Positions 44,466 to 53,935 are shown, counted from the first letter of the stretch. The stretch is 64,000 nt of DNA from Nitrospira sp. CG24B (GCA_002869845.2 NEWS02000008.1:151828-215827); one strand, 5' to 3'. Numbers and translations are program-made. The notes: generated from the sequence alone by a model not told the origin.

Positions 44466-45290
44466 ATGAGATCATCAGATGCAACCCCCAAGTATGAAGT
44501 CCAAGACCTGAGTCTATATCCGAGGGCAATCAAAGTATCCCTAGTTATGATTCTACTGGGACTCTTATACATTGCTGGTAGCTCCATGCCTAAAGCAATA
44601 TCTGAAGAACAACCAGGAAACATGCTTGGGTTTTTAATACATGGAATCATTTGGTTTCTCTTTCCTTTGTTTGCGATACACCACTCCCTCAAGAGAATAA
44701 AAACCAATCTAAGACTACCTCTATGGGCGGTATTTCTTGGCACCCTGATTCCCATGGCAGCAGTATTCATAATCGACGTTGGCAAGACCTATAATTTCTT
44801 TGCAATTGCAGATGAAAACATTACGCAATCATTTAATGCGATGGAAATTATATATCAAAAGCGTTTTAATGTAGTTAAGGGCGTCGAAGCTTCCGTGTCT
44901 AATTATTCAGCACAAGAACGACAGGTAATCGAGTCGATTGTTTCAGCAAGAAAACATTACGATATGGCAGGGACTCTCGGTGATAAAATAAAATCAATAA
45001 ATGGTTTCGAACAAAGCCTAAAGGAAGTTGTGATAAATCTTGAGAATTATCCCAACCTCAAGAGCGATGTTCTTTTTGGTGATTTAATAAAAGCTGTTTC
45101 AAAAACCGAGGACGAGTTGGCAGTGGCGAAAGGGCATCTTAACGCGAAGATTACCATTTTCAATAAGTACCTCAAGACATTTCCCTATGCCCTTGTGGGA
45201 AAAGCTGCAGGGCACGTTGAAAAATCCTACTTCGACAAAGAAAAGAAGGAAGCAATATACGACGCAGCATCACTGATAAGAAAATCTTAA
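44466..45290 (+). CDS. LemA-like membrane protein
   Basis: A 274-residue protein with membrane helices at about 24-42, 55-72 and 82-102. The C-terminal part shows the LemA pattern: FNAMEIIYQKRFNVVKGVEASV, then LENYPNLKSDVLFGDLIKAVSKTEDELAVAKGHLNA and the FNKYLKTFPYALV region. It is clearly more AT-rich than its neighbours and lies next to the IS, so it was probably acquired by transfer. LemA proteins are envelope proteins of unclear function. Start: ATG with GGAGG upstream (44456-44460). Confidence 0.75.
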   Translation: MRSSDATPKYEVQDLSLYPRAIKVSLVMILLGLLYIAGSSMPKAISEEQPGNMLGFLIHGIIWFLFPLFAIHHSLKRIKTNLRLPLWAVFLGTLIPMAAVFIIDVGKTYNFFAIADENITQSFNAMEIIYQKRFNVVKGVEASVSNYSAQERQVIESIVSARKHYDMAGTLGDKIKSINGFEQSLKEVVINLENYPNLKSDVLFGDLIKAVSKTEDELAVAKGHLNAKITIFNKYLKTFPYALVGKAAGHVEKSYFDKEKKEAIYDAASLIRKS

Positions 45291-45488
45291 TTGCATGATT
45301 CAACTAAAGACAATCCAAATTGCCCTCTGACCCACATTTTTCTTCCCAGGTTCCTTTACCACCCGCAAACCAGATTTCCCAAATCGATCCACCTACCATC
45401 TCGGATAAATCACCGGAGTCCGACCCCTTCAATCATGCTCTAAATTATTCTCTCACCCTTATTTCTACGCCGACGAGCGATTGCAACG
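45291..45488. other. Intergenic region
   Basis: No gene, RNA or repeat recognised between the convergent LemA-like gene and the quinone-reductase-like gene. Confidence 0.4.
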
Positions 45489-46481
45489 TCACACTTTCAC
45501 AACGATCTTGCCGAACTGTTCATTACTCTCCATGTATCGATGAGCATCCGCTATCTGGTCCAGAGTGAAGACCTTCCGATCGAGGATGGGATTGAGCGCT
45601 CCGGACTTCAGTCCTTCGTAAATGTAGCGCTTCCCGCGCTCTAGCGTTGCTGGGTTGGTCGTGCACTCGAACAAGGCGTACGCGTGCATCCACAAGCTTT
45701 TCTGGAACGCTGGGAACAAGGGGAAAGGCGTAGGCCGCATGTCCAGCAATCCATAGATGATCAATGTCGCTCCGTGAGCCGCCGCCTGCGCAAGCGTCTC
45801 CACGTACGGACCGGATACGGAGTCAAAAATGAGATTCGCGCCTTTACCATCGCTGACTGCCGCTACTCGCGCAGGCAGTTCTTCCTGGTCGGTAACTACA
45901 ACGTGGTCGGCACCCGCTTCCAGCAGACGAGTCTTCTTTGCGGCCTTTCGAGTTACTGCGATCGTCGTTGCTCCCGTTGCCTTCGCTATCTGAATTGCTG
46001 CCAAGCCGACACTGCTGCTCGCTGCAGTGATGAGGACCGTTTGCCCTTTCTGCAGTCGGCCTCGCTCTAGTAATCCAATCCACACCGTCATGTACTGCAT
46101 CCAAACAGCACAACCTTGCTCCGGCGTAAAGTGTTCAGGGTAAGGTGCGACGGCGATCGCGGGGACCACGGCCGATTCGCCATAGACCCCATGAGCGCTG
46201 AGGCCAAACGCCGGAATCGTGCTTACTCGATCACCAATCTTCACGCTTGAGACACCAGGGCCGATGGCGTCGACGACCCCTGCCGCTTCATAACCCAACC
46301 GACTAGGCAACTGCGCAACTTCGAGGTAGGCGCCAGAACGGAACATGGCCTCAGCCCGATTCAGTCCAAGTGCGTGCACGCGCAGGCGAACTTCGCCCTC
46401 CTTGGGTGGAACGAGCGGCTCCTCCACGATTTTGAGTACGTCGGAACCACCTGTTTGATGAAAACGTACGATCCTTGGCAT
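45489..46481 (-). CDS. Zinc-independent MDR/quinone oxidoreductase-like protein
   Basis: A 330-residue member of the medium-chain dehydrogenase family: LGYEAAGVVDAIGPGVSS, GDRVSTIPAF and the Rossmann segment ITAASSSVGLAAIQIAKATG. The usual catalytic zinc Cys/His/Glu are not visible, so it is a quinone oxidoreductase-type (NADPH) enzyme rather than an alcohol dehydrogenase. No partner genes. Confidence 0.85.
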   Translation of the reverse strand: MPRIVRFHQTGGSDVLKIVEEPLVPPKEGEVRLRVHALGLNRAEAMFRSGAYLEVAQLPSRLGYEAAGVVDAIGPGVSSVKIGDRVSTIPAFGLSAHGVYGESAVVPAIAVAPYPEHFTPEQGCAVWMQYMTVWIGLLERGRLQKGQTVLITAASSSVGLAAIQIAKATGATTIAVTRKAAKKTRLLEAGADHVVVTDQEELPARVAAVSDGKGANLIFDSVSGPYVETLAQAAAHGATLIIYGLLDMRPTPFPLFPAFQKSLWMHAYALFECTTNPATLERGKRYIYEGLKSGALNPILDRKVFTLDQIADAHRYMESNEQFGKIVVKV

Positions 46482-46635
46482 GATCTACTCCTGAATAAGT
46501 TCGACAACGGGAATTTGATGAGTGTGTGTCTTTCGCTTGCGCTAGCCAGGGTAATTCTACGGCTGAGTGTCCCGAGCCACATAACAGTCCGCGTGAGCGG
46601 GGCGCCGCTTTTGCGCGTCCGACTCGACGCGGTTG

Positions 46636-47157
46636 TTATGCATCTTCACTGCTGTGTTCCCGTTTTGAAAGCGCTTGAAATAGGAAGCCTTTTAGCCGCT
46701 CAGTATTTAGGCGACCTGTGAGCTCCGCGAGCTCACGAGCAAGCTCACGTAACTCTGTGGTTGTTGGTATTGGTTTAGCATTTCCATATGAATCTCTGAT
46801 ATGGGCATCTCCATCAAGTTCCTGTGCCCACAAGCCATGTACCAAGTCATTTCTCTTGTCTGTGAGCCGTTTACTATCAGCGAAAATTGCTTGCAGCTTA
46901 ACTAGAGGTGCTCCTTCACCAAGCCTCTTTCTGGCATTTTTCCTTACTCGATCCCTAAGTTGTGCTGAGCCTTCGTATGTAGTTGCTTTGAGAGCCTGCT
47001 CAGGTGTCACACCTGTGAGGCTCTTTATGGTCATCTTTAGAATGTGACTTAATTGTTCGTGTCGGATCGCAACTTCGCCAACGGCAGCAAGCAGTTCGCT
47101 GTCCTGTGGTAGATGAAAGGAAATCATTTTTGCGGCCATCTTCCCACTCTCATGCAT
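46636..47157 (-). CDS. Unknown protein with a HEPN-like R-x4-H motif
   Basis: A 173-residue protein, mostly helical. At about residues 103-108, KRNDLVHG contains R-x4-H as in HEPN ribonuclease domains (Arg-x4-6-His), with an upstream helical block and IRHEQLSHIL. No MNT nucleotidyltransferase partner is adjacent. The start may be at 47157 or 47139 (MAAKMIS). If HEPN-like, it could be an RNase; this is an inference. Confidence 0.5.
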   Translation of the reverse strand: MHESGKMAAKMISFHLPQDSELLAAVGEVAIRHEQLSHILKMTIKSLTGVTPEQALKATTYEGSAQLRDRVRKNARKRLGEGAPLVKLQAIFADSKRLTDKRNDLVHGLWAQELDGDAHIRDSYGNAKPIPTTTELRELARELAELTGRLNTERLKGFLFQALSKREHSSEDA

Positions 47158-47461
47158 AACAATGTTTGGACAGACTGTATAATCCCCTCACGCCAGCTTG
47201 TCCACTTATGCCTAAGCCGGCAAATAGACATCAATTGCCCGCTTTTGCGAGGAGCTAGCAGATCGACATCGCCGAAAGATTCAGGAATAGCCAGTCATCC
47301 GTTGACTCCTTCCCCCTCTCACTTACTCAGAAGTCAGCAATTTGAACAACAGTACACACAGCATCCATGCGGGTTGCAGGGTTGTTTGTGTTGTCTAATT
47401 TACTGACCACTGAGTATAAGTTCCTCCCCCAACAGGTCACCCGTTACATAAAGGACACCCC
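47158..47461. other. Intergenic region with no recognised content
   Basis: About 300 bases separating the divergent HEPN-like gene and the OYE-family gene. It must contain two promoters; a TTGTGT ... TATAAG pair near 47380-47420 is only a weak candidate. Confidence 0.4.
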
Positions 47462-48532
47462 ATGCCCACATTGTTCACGCCGCTTCAAGTTGGAGAGCTC
47501 CTCTTGCCCAATCGCATCGTCATGGCCCCGCTGACGCGTGTGCGAGCAGGCTCCACACACATCCCCAACGACATGATGGTGGACTATTACTCGCAACGCG
47601 CCTCGAGCGGCCTCATCATGACGGAGTGCACGATGGTCGATGCCCATGCCTGCGCGTTTATGGGTGAGGGTGGGATTTACAGCCCTGCGCACGTGGCCGG
47701 TTGGAAGCGCGTGACGGATGGGGTCCATGCGAAGGGTGGCCGGATCTTCATGCAGATCTGGCATCCAGGCCGTGCCGCGCATTCATTGTTAAACGATGGC
47801 GAGCAGCCTGTTTCCAGCAGCGCGAAAGCGATTCGTAACGAAACGACCCATACCCCGCAGGGTGCCAAGCCCTATGAAATCCCTCGTGCGCTTCGCACTG
47901 ACGAAATTCCGCGGTATGTGGAGATGTTCAGATCTGCCGCGCAGAACGCACAGCTGGCCGGCTTCGATGGGGTGCAAGTCCATGGCGCGCACGGATATCT
48001 GATCGACAACTTTCTGCGCGACGGCGTGAATGCGCGCACGGATGCCTACGGAGGCTCTGTTCCCAACCGTGCTCGATTCCTGCTGGAGGTGACGGATGCC
48101 GTCATCGGCGTCTGGGGCGCCAGGCGTGTCGCCGTGCGAATATCACCGCTGGTCCCGTTCAATGACATGGTGGAGAGTCAACCTGAAGCTCTGGTGACCT
48201 ATGTCGCACAGGAATTGAACCGACGCGCGATCGCGTTCCTGGAGATCCGGCATGAGAACCACGCATTGCCTGAGGAGCAAGCCATCTTGCAGCATGCCCG
48301 TCGGCAATTCAGCGGAGTCCTCATGACGAACGGAAGCTACACCCGTGAGAGTGGGGAAAAGACGGTCACAGAGGGAGCAGCCGACGCGATTGTCTACGGA
48401 CGGCCGTACATCGCGAATCCGGATCTGGTCGAACGCTTTGCGAAGCAGGCTCCACTCAACGAGGTGAACTACGACCGGCTCTATGGAGGCGGGCCCGACG
48501 GTTACAGCGACTACCCGGCGTTGGCCGGATGA
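47462..48532 (+). CDS. Old yellow enzyme family alkene reductase (NADH:flavin oxidoreductase)
   Basis: A 356-residue FMN protein: MAPLTRVRAG at the N-terminus, IWHPGRAAH, VQVHGAHGYLIDNFLRDG and NARTDAYGGS, and DAIVYGRPYIANPDLVER. These match OYE/NemA-type enzymes reducing activated alkenes. AAAGGACACCCC precedes the ATG. The ankyrin gene overlaps its stop in an alternative start but probably begins at 48568. Confidence 0.9.
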   Translation: MPTLFTPLQVGELLLPNRIVMAPLTRVRAGSTHIPNDMMVDYYSQRASSGLIMTECTMVDAHACAFMGEGGIYSPAHVAGWKRVTDGVHAKGGRIFMQIWHPGRAAHSLLNDGEQPVSSSAKAIRNETTHTPQGAKPYEIPRALRTDEIPRYVEMFRSAAQNAQLAGFDGVQVHGAHGYLIDNFLRDGVNARTDAYGGSVPNRARFLLEVTDAVIGVWGARRVAVRISPLVPFNDMVESQPEALVTYVAQELNRRAIAFLEIRHENHALPEEQAILQHARRQFSGVLMTNGSYTRESGEKTVTEGAADAIVYGRPYIANPDLVERFAKQAPLNEVNYDRLYGGGPDGYSDYPALAG

Positions 48533-48567
48533 TACATGCCCATACTCGCACCAATTTGGAGACTCAC

Positions 48568-49695
48568 ATGCTTGCACGATGGATGAGACTCTGCGTCATC
48601 TGTGCCCTGTTGCCGCTGCTCCTGGCCATGCGCCCCGTGGATGAGAACCTCTTGATCGCTGCAAGAGACGGCAATCTCAACCAGGTCAAGACCCTGATTG
48701 ATGAAGGCGCGAACGTCCAAGCTGCCAATGAGCAGGGGACGACAGCGCTGCATGCCGCAGCCTTGAATGGGCATCGCGACGTGGTCACGCTCTTGCTGCG
48801 CAAGGCCGCTCCGGCCAATCACGCCACCAGCGACGGAGCCACCCCGCTCTACATTGCGGCACAGAATGGTCATTCGGCAGTGGCCGCGCTCTTGCTGAAT
48901 AACGGAGCAGCGGTGAATCAGGCCACCAACATCGGTGTGACGCCGCTGTTCATCGCCGCGCAGAACGGCCATCGAGAGATCGCGGCGCTCTTACTCCAAC
49001 ACAAAGCCGATGCGAATCACGTTGCGGAAGACGGGGTCACGCCACTGTTCATGGCCGCGCAGAAAGGCCATCACGGCGTGATCGAGTTGCTTCTTCGACA
49101 GGGAGCCGCCGTGAATCAGACCATGACAGATGGGGCAACACCACTCCTTGTCGCCGCACAAAACGGTCATCTCGACGTCGCGAGGCTTTTACTCGAACAG
49201 GGCGCCCTCGTGACCCAAGCCGTCCACAATGGTGTGACCCCGCTTCATGTTGCTGCGCAGAATGGTCATCGAGAAATCGTCGCGCTCCTTCTGAAGCAAG
49301 GCGCGGCGATCAACCAAAAAGCACGGAACCATTCCACGCCGCTCCTCCTCGCCGTACAAAATAACCATCGAGACGTGGTCGCGCTGCTACTCGCCCAGAA
49401 TGCGCTGGTCAACCAGCCGGCGACCGATGGCGCCACACCGCTTCACATCGCGGTAGCGGCAGGCCATCATGACATGGTGGCGCTCCTCCTGAAAAAAAGA
49501 GCGGGCGTGAACGCACAGACAGCAGACGGCAAAACCCCGTTGCACGTGGGAGCCTATCAGGGCAATCGGGAGATCGTGACGCTCTTGCTCAAGCACGGAG
49601 GGAACACACGTGCAAAAACGCTATCCGGCGAACTCCCGATCGACCTCGCTCGCCAACAAAGCCACCGCGCACTCTTTCCTCTACTGAAACCGTAG
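48568..49695 (+). CDS. Exported ankyrin-repeat protein (about 11 repeats)
   Basis: A 375-residue protein with a signal peptide (MLARWMRLCVICALLPLLLA) and eleven tandem ankyrin units; the middle units repeat the same core (TDGATPLH-AAQNGHREIVALLL pattern) with small changes. The start at 48568 is chosen because GGAG lies just upstream. Ankyrin repeats mediate protein binding, here probably in the periplasm. It is followed 212 bases later by a shorter paralogue. Confidence 0.85.
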   Translation: MLARWMRLCVICALLPLLLAMRPVDENLLIAARDGNLNQVKTLIDEGANVQAANEQGTTALHAAALNGHRDVVTLLLRKAAPANHATSDGATPLYIAAQNGHSAVAALLLNNGAAVNQATNIGVTPLFIAAQNGHREIAALLLQHKADANHVAEDGVTPLFMAAQKGHHGVIELLLRQGAAVNQTMTDGATPLLVAAQNGHLDVARLLLEQGALVTQAVHNGVTPLHVAAQNGHREIVALLLKQGAAINQKARNHSTPLLLAVQNNHRDVVALLLAQNALVNQPATDGATPLHIAVAAGHHDMVALLLKKRAGVNAQTADGKTPLHVGAYQGNREIVTLLLKHGGNTRAKTLSGELPIDLARQQSHRALFPLLKP

Positions 49696-49907
49696 GAGTC
49701 TGCATCGATGTGCTTATCTCGAGAGCACGACAACAGATACAAACCAGGCAAGCCCAATTGAAGAGCCATTGTCTACCAATGAACGAGAGTTCACCTCACT
49801 GTTGATCTGCGAGGCTTCAGCAGTGTAAAGGAACGCGCCATGACTACCGCAACCATACTTCGGCACGACGCTCGTCAATCGTGGCAACAGAAAAAAGAGA
49901 CGCTCGC

Positions 49908-50453
49908 ATGAAGCCGGTCGCCACGCACTGGACCCTCCCCCTCTGTCCGCTCGTGCTTGTTCTCTTGAGCAGTTGCATGACAGCGCCGGAGGAGAAGCTG
50001 CGATTAGCCGCCGCGGAGGGGAATATTCTCCGGGTGCAGACATTCCTTGAACAAGGGCTTAATCTTCAGGCGGCCGATGAACGCGGCGTGACCCCGCTCT
50101 TCTTGGCGGCAAAGCATGGACATCGGAACGTGGTGGCGCTCCTACTGGAACGAGGAGCAGCCATGAATCCCATCAGGCAGGACGGCGTCGCCCCGATCTT
50201 CATCGCGGCACAAGAAGGACAACGGGAGGTGGTGGCTCTCTTATTGAAGAGCGGAGCGGATGTGAACACACGGGCAGGAATCGGGGAAGTCACGCTCTTG
50301 CATGTGGCGGCCTATCGAGGCGATCAGGAGCTCATCACCCTCCTACTGCAACATGGAGCGAATAAGCATGCCCGCATGACATCCGGAGAACGCCCGGTGG
50401 ATTTCGCCCAAGCGCAAGGCCACGCGGCACTGATTCCGCTCCTTGAACCATGA
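49908..50453 (+). CDS. Ankyrin-repeat lipoprotein (about 5 repeats)
   Basis: A 181-residue protein, start at 49908 (MKPVATHWTL). The lipobox LLSSC (about residues 20-24) marks a lipoprotein. Five ankyrin-type units follow with the same wording as in the preceding gene (VTPLFLAAKHGHRNVVALLLERGA). Likely a duplicate of that gene with fewer repeats. Function unknown. Confidence 0.85.
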   Translation: MKPVATHWTLPLCPLVLVLLSSCMTAPEEKLRLAAAEGNILRVQTFLEQGLNLQAADERGVTPLFLAAKHGHRNVVALLLERGAAMNPIRQDGVAPIFIAAQEGQREVVALLLKSGADVNTRAGIGEVTLLHVAAYRGDQELITLLLQHGANKHARMTSGERPVDFAQAQGHAALIPLLEP

Positions 50454-50500
50454 CGTTCACCTGGCTGTTTTCGATCCTCCAAATAACATGGTCTGCCCCC

Positions 50501-51100
50501 TCACACCACTTCCCAAAGTTTCGTATAGACGGGGCCAGTTGGACGCAAATGGCTTTTCATCAGCACGATCGGCCCAACTGTCATCGACCCTAACGGTAGT
50601 GCCTGCTCACAGACGCCACTTTTGGCGAGCAGCTCCCCGACCTGTCGTTCACCGAGTTTGATCCTTGCGAGTGTCAGATGTGGGTTGAAGGGTTTCTCGT
50701 CTGGTGCAAAGCCGAACGAGTGGCAGCACGCTTCTATCTCCCGATGCAACCGCGCCAACCGCTTGGCTGATTCACCTTTGAGCCACTCGTCAGATGGGCC
50801 GACCCACAGTACCCGAGGTTTCTCGAAACTTGGGAAGGCCTGGAGCCGATCGATCGGGATCTGAATGGTCGGATGCGAGCGCCTGACACTCGCCATCGCT
50901 TCACGGAGTTGGTCGATGAGGTGCTTCTCCGTCTCTCCGAGAAACCTCAGCGTAAGATGAAACGAATTCACTTGTCCCCAGGTGATGCGGATCTCCTTGA
51001 AAAGATGGGCCGCGAGCCGTTCCTTGAGATCGTGCTGTGCCTGGGAGATCGCGGTACGGACCTCGTCACCGACCTCGACGGCTAAAAAGGTCCGGATCAT
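50501..51100 (-). CDS. thpR: RNA 2',3'-cyclic phosphodiesterase (2'-5' RNA ligase family)
   Basis: A 199-residue protein with two HxTx motifs (FHLTLRFLG at about 46-54 and NPHLTLARIKLG), the active site of the 2H phosphodiesterases. The start at 51100 overlaps the cinA stop by ATGA. ThpR hydrolyses 2',3'-cyclic phosphates at RNA ends in tRNA-related repair; the exact substrate is not known here. Confidence 0.9.
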   Translation of the reverse strand: MIRTFLAVEVGDEVRTAISQAQHDLKERLAAHLFKEIRITWGQVNSFHLTLRFLGETEKHLIDQLREAMASVRRSHPTIQIPIDRLQAFPSFEKPRVLWVGPSDEWLKGESAKRLARLHREIEACCHSFGFAPDEKPFNPHLTLARIKLGERQVGELLAKSGVCEQALPLGSMTVGPIVLMKSHLRPTGPVYTKLWEVV

Positions 51101-52386
51101 GCTTTTCCCCTTCCGATCAGCCAACGACGAAGCAGATCGAGCGCTGCCTGTGCGGCCCGCTGTTTGATCACAAACCGGTCTCCGTGGAACCGATACTCCT
51201 TTATCACGGTATCGCCGTTGCCTCCGTCGAGTCCAATATAGACCAGTCCGACTGGTTTTGTTTCAGTCGCACCGCCAGGTCCAGCGATACCCGTGACACT
51301 CACGGCCACTGACACACCTGCCCGTTCCCTCATCCCTCGGGCCATCGCCGCCGCTACTTCTTGACTGACTGCCCCATGCTGCTCAAAGAGACCCGCTGAA
51401 ACTCCGAGCATCTCTGTTTTGGATCGATTGCTGTAGCAGAGCGCCCCACGATCGACATAGGCGGATGATCCTGGCACTTGTGTGAGTCGATGTCCGATCA
51501 ATCCTCCCGTGCACGATTCAGCCACTGCAACGGTGAGTTTCTGTTGTCTGAGCATACGACCGACTACTTCCTCCAACGTCTCCTGTCCTTCGGCATAAAT
51601 CCACTCGCGCAATCTCGTACGAACCCCTTCCGCCAATGACTGAAGCACGGCTTCCTTGATCGATCGATGAGCCTTGGTCGTCAGCGACACCAGCACGCCT
51701 GTCGGCGAGGCCAGCAGCCCCAGGGCAATCGGCGTCCGTTTCGGGATCAATCCCTTCAACTTGGCATCCACATCAGACTCCGGTAGTCCCCAGGTATGAA
51801 AGATCAATCGTGTGAGGGGAGAGGGATGCGCTTGCGCCGATCGGTCAAATTGAGCGATCAAAAGGGGAACAACCGATTGCTCCGTCATCGCTTTCATTTC
51901 CTTGGGAACACCAGGCAAGGCGATCATGTGAGTCCCCCGCCAGGTGATCGCGAACCCCGGGGCCGACCCAACTGGATTCGGCAACACGGTCGCCTTGGAG
52001 GGAATCAACGCTTGTCGTAATTGCCCCTTGTTTGGTATTCGCCCCCATTGAGCCAACCTGGCCCTCATGTTCTCGAAGGCTTCCTTGCGGCGAGCCAATC
52101 GAAAGCCGGTGACTGACGCGACGGCCTCCCTGGTGCAGTCATCGACCGTAGGACCCAAACCTCCCGTCATAATTACAATCCCGGCCCGACGACAGGCTGT
52201 CGTCAGGACTCCGGCAATGTCCGACTGATCATCTCCGACAATGGTCTTGAACCTGACTTCGATGCCGATCGCAGCCAAGGCATCGGCGATCAACAGCGAA
52301 TTGCTGTCGGATCGGCCTCCGACGAGAAGCTCCGACCCGATGGCAATTGTTTCTGCGAGATATCTATGCGGCGACAGTGCGGCCAT
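51097..52386 (-). CDS. cinA: CinA-family protein
   Basis: A 429-residue protein with the MoCF-like N-terminal domain (IAIGSELLVGGRSDSNS, MTGGLGPTVDDCTREA, PNPVGSAPGFAI, LPGVPKEMKAM) and a C-terminal CinA amidohydrolase domain (AVAESCTGGLIGHRLTQVPGSS and VTGIAGPGG). It is a nicotinamide mononucleotide deamidase/ADP-ribose-type pyrophosphatase protein by family. The start at 52386 is chosen; an upstream extension is antisense to the neighbour. Coupled to thpR by ATGA. Confidence 0.9.
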   Translation of the reverse strand: MAALSPHRYLAETIAIGSELLVGGRSDSNSLLIADALAAIGIEVRFKTIVGDDQSDIAGVLTTACRRAGIVIMTGGLGPTVDDCTREAVASVTGFRLARRKEAFENMRARLAQWGRIPNKGQLRQALIPSKATVLPNPVGSAPGFAITWRGTHMIALPGVPKEMKAMTEQSVVPLLIAQFDRSAQAHPSPLTRLIFHTWGLPESDVDAKLKGLIPKRTPIALGLLASPTGVLVSLTTKAHRSIKEAVLQSLAEGVRTRLREWIYAEGQETLEEVVGRMLRQQKLTVAVAESCTGGLIGHRLTQVPGSSAYVDRGALCYSNRSKTEMLGVSAGLFEQHGAVSQEVAAAMARGMRERAGVSVAVSVTGIAGPGGATETKPVGLVYIGLDGGNGDTVIKEYRFHGDRFVIKQRAAQAALDLLRRWLIGRGKA

Positions 52387-52399
52387 ATATGATGAAGAC

Positions 52400-52999
52400 T
52401 TATTCAATCTGAGCAAGATTGACCGTAAAACGGACCTCTCCACCGATTGCAGGAAACACAGTGATCGTTGTCTGCGCCTTCGGATCAAAATCCGTATAGT
52501 TGAACGAGGCCACGACTTTCGCCTGAAATCGAGGCGCATCCGGCCAGGTTGTCGTCCGACCGGCTTGGCCATCGACACGAACCGCGATGGGTTTGATGAT
52601 CCGGCTCCCTTGGTCCAGTGACATATAACTATTGACGGCAAAAGATGGGCTGTCTCCGAAAATGACGGTACTGATCTGCAGCGTGGATGCGTCGGTCACG
52701 CGAGCAATGTCCTCCCCACTCGGTTCAAGGCCACGTAACGCCATGTGAGCAGCCATAACGGATACCCCACGGAGCTTTGTGATGAGGAACCCGCTGGGAT
52801 GCCCGCCATCATTCGCTCCAAAACGAACGTACAATGTATCAGGTGAGCGATGTTGTGCCGCCACCTCTTTCCCTCGTTCCAATGCCCTCGAAATTTGCTC
52901 TTGCGTCGGATTGGTTTCAACCGCCACAGATGGACAGGCAATCCCAACCGCCGAACCAACGGCAGTCAAGATGGATGCTATATGGTGAGCACATTTCAT
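52400..52999 (-). CDS. Exported protein of unknown function
   Basis: A 199-residue protein (start MKCAHHIASIL at 52999) with a signal peptide of about 28 residues. It contains a run of mixed beta-type sequence and no recognised domain. It lies 13 bases upstream of cinA on the same strand and probably shares its transcript. Confidence 0.6.
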   Translation of the reverse strand: MKCAHHIASILTAVGSAVGIACPSVAVETNPTQEQISRALERGKEVAAQHRSPDTLYVRFGANDGGHPSGFLITKLRGVSVMAAHMALRGLEPSGEDIARVTDASTLQISTVIFGDSPSFAVNSYMSLDQGSRIIKPIAVRVDGQAGRTTTWPDAPRFQAKVVASFNYTDFDPKAQTTITVFPAIGGEVRFTVNLAQIE

Positions 53000-53151
53000 G
53001 TGGTTGCCAGTAACAGAAGCTCGGCATCCTGTCAATGAACAGTTCGGGTCTGGCCTCCCGTTGACAAGACAGAAGGGGAAGTGCTAAACGAAGAAGACTT
53101 CAGGAGAGGCTCACCTCTATTGATGCTAATTGATACTAAAGGAGTTTGGTA

Positions 53152-53874
53152 ATGTCGACCCCGGAAACATCCCCTACCCCGTCGGCCCCTCGGCGTCAGT
53201 ACGTCAACTTTGCATTCTATAAAGTCGATCCCGCTTGGCGGCGGTTGCCTGAGGATGTGCGGACGCAGGGCAAGCAGGAATTCCTCCGCGCGGTGGAGGA
53301 GTATAACGGACAAGTCCTCCTGGTCCCCTATTCGACCATTGGTATTCGCGGTGACTGCGACTTCATGCTCTGGCGTATCAGCTATGATCTCGACCTGTTC
53401 CAAGACATGACGACCAAGATGCTGGCCTCTGGGCTTGGGCAGTATCTTACGACCCCCTATTCCTATCTGGCGATCACCAAACGATCCGTGTACGTGGATC
53501 ATCACTCGCATGCAGGCCAGGAAGGCAAACGGTTGACCGTGGTCCCAGGGAAAAGCAAATACATCTTCGTGTATCCGTTTTTGAAGACACGGGAGTGGTT
53601 TTTGCTCACGAAGGCGGCGCGTCAGGGCATGATGGATGAGCACATCGAAGTGGGGCATCGGTTCCCCTCCGTAAAGCTGAACACAACCTATTCGTTTGGG
53701 TTGGACGATCAGGAATGGGTCGTGGCGTTTGAAAGCGACAAGCCGGAGGATTTTCTGGACTTGGTGATGGCGCTACGGGAGACGGAGGGCTCACGCTATA
53801 CGCTGCGGGATACCCCGATCTTCACGTGCATTCGCAAGAGTCTCAAGGAAACCCTCGACACCCTCGGCGGCTAG
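53152..53874 (+). CDS. Chlorite dismutase/HemQ-family protein
   Basis: A 240-residue protein of the Cld superfamily: VPYSTIGIRGDCDFMLWRI, then the heme-proximal His in MMDEHIEVG and SFGLDDQEWVVAFESD. The start ATG has AAAGGAG upstream. The position that carries the distal Arg in true chlorite dismutases (before GLDD) appears to be Leu or Asn, which argues for a HemQ-like coproheme decarboxylase or other heme-binding role rather than chlorite detoxification. A strong terminator follows. Confidence 0.85.
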   Translation: MSTPETSPTPSAPRRQYVNFAFYKVDPAWRRLPEDVRTQGKQEFLRAVEEYNGQVLLVPYSTIGIRGDCDFMLWRISYDLDLFQDMTTKMLASGLGQYLTTPYSYLAITKRSVYVDHHSHAGQEGKRLTVVPGKSKYIFVYPFLKTREWFLLTKAARQGMMDEHIEVGHRFPSVKLNTTYSFGLDDQEWVVAFESDKPEDFLDLVMALRETEGSRYTLRDTPIFTCIRKSLKETLDTLGG

Positions 53875-53897
53875 ATATCCGGATCAGAATGAGTCCC

Positions 53898-53935
53898 AGG
53901 GCCTTCGATCGTTAGGATCGAAGGCCCTTTGTTTT
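53898..53935 (+). terminator. Rho-independent terminator
   Basis: AGGGCCTTCGATC (53898-53910) and GATCGAAGGCCCT (53916-53928) form a perfect 13-bp stem with a five-base loop, followed by TTGTTTT, 24 bases after the Cld-family gene. Confidence 0.95.

Noticed and set aside
52387..52641. Upstream extension of CinA
   Set aside because: It overlaps the neighbouring exported protein in another frame and does not resemble CinA, which starts at 52386.
53032..53658. A 208-residue minus-strand frame inside the Cld-family gene
   Set aside because: Antisense shadow; no Shine-Dalgarno and no motif.
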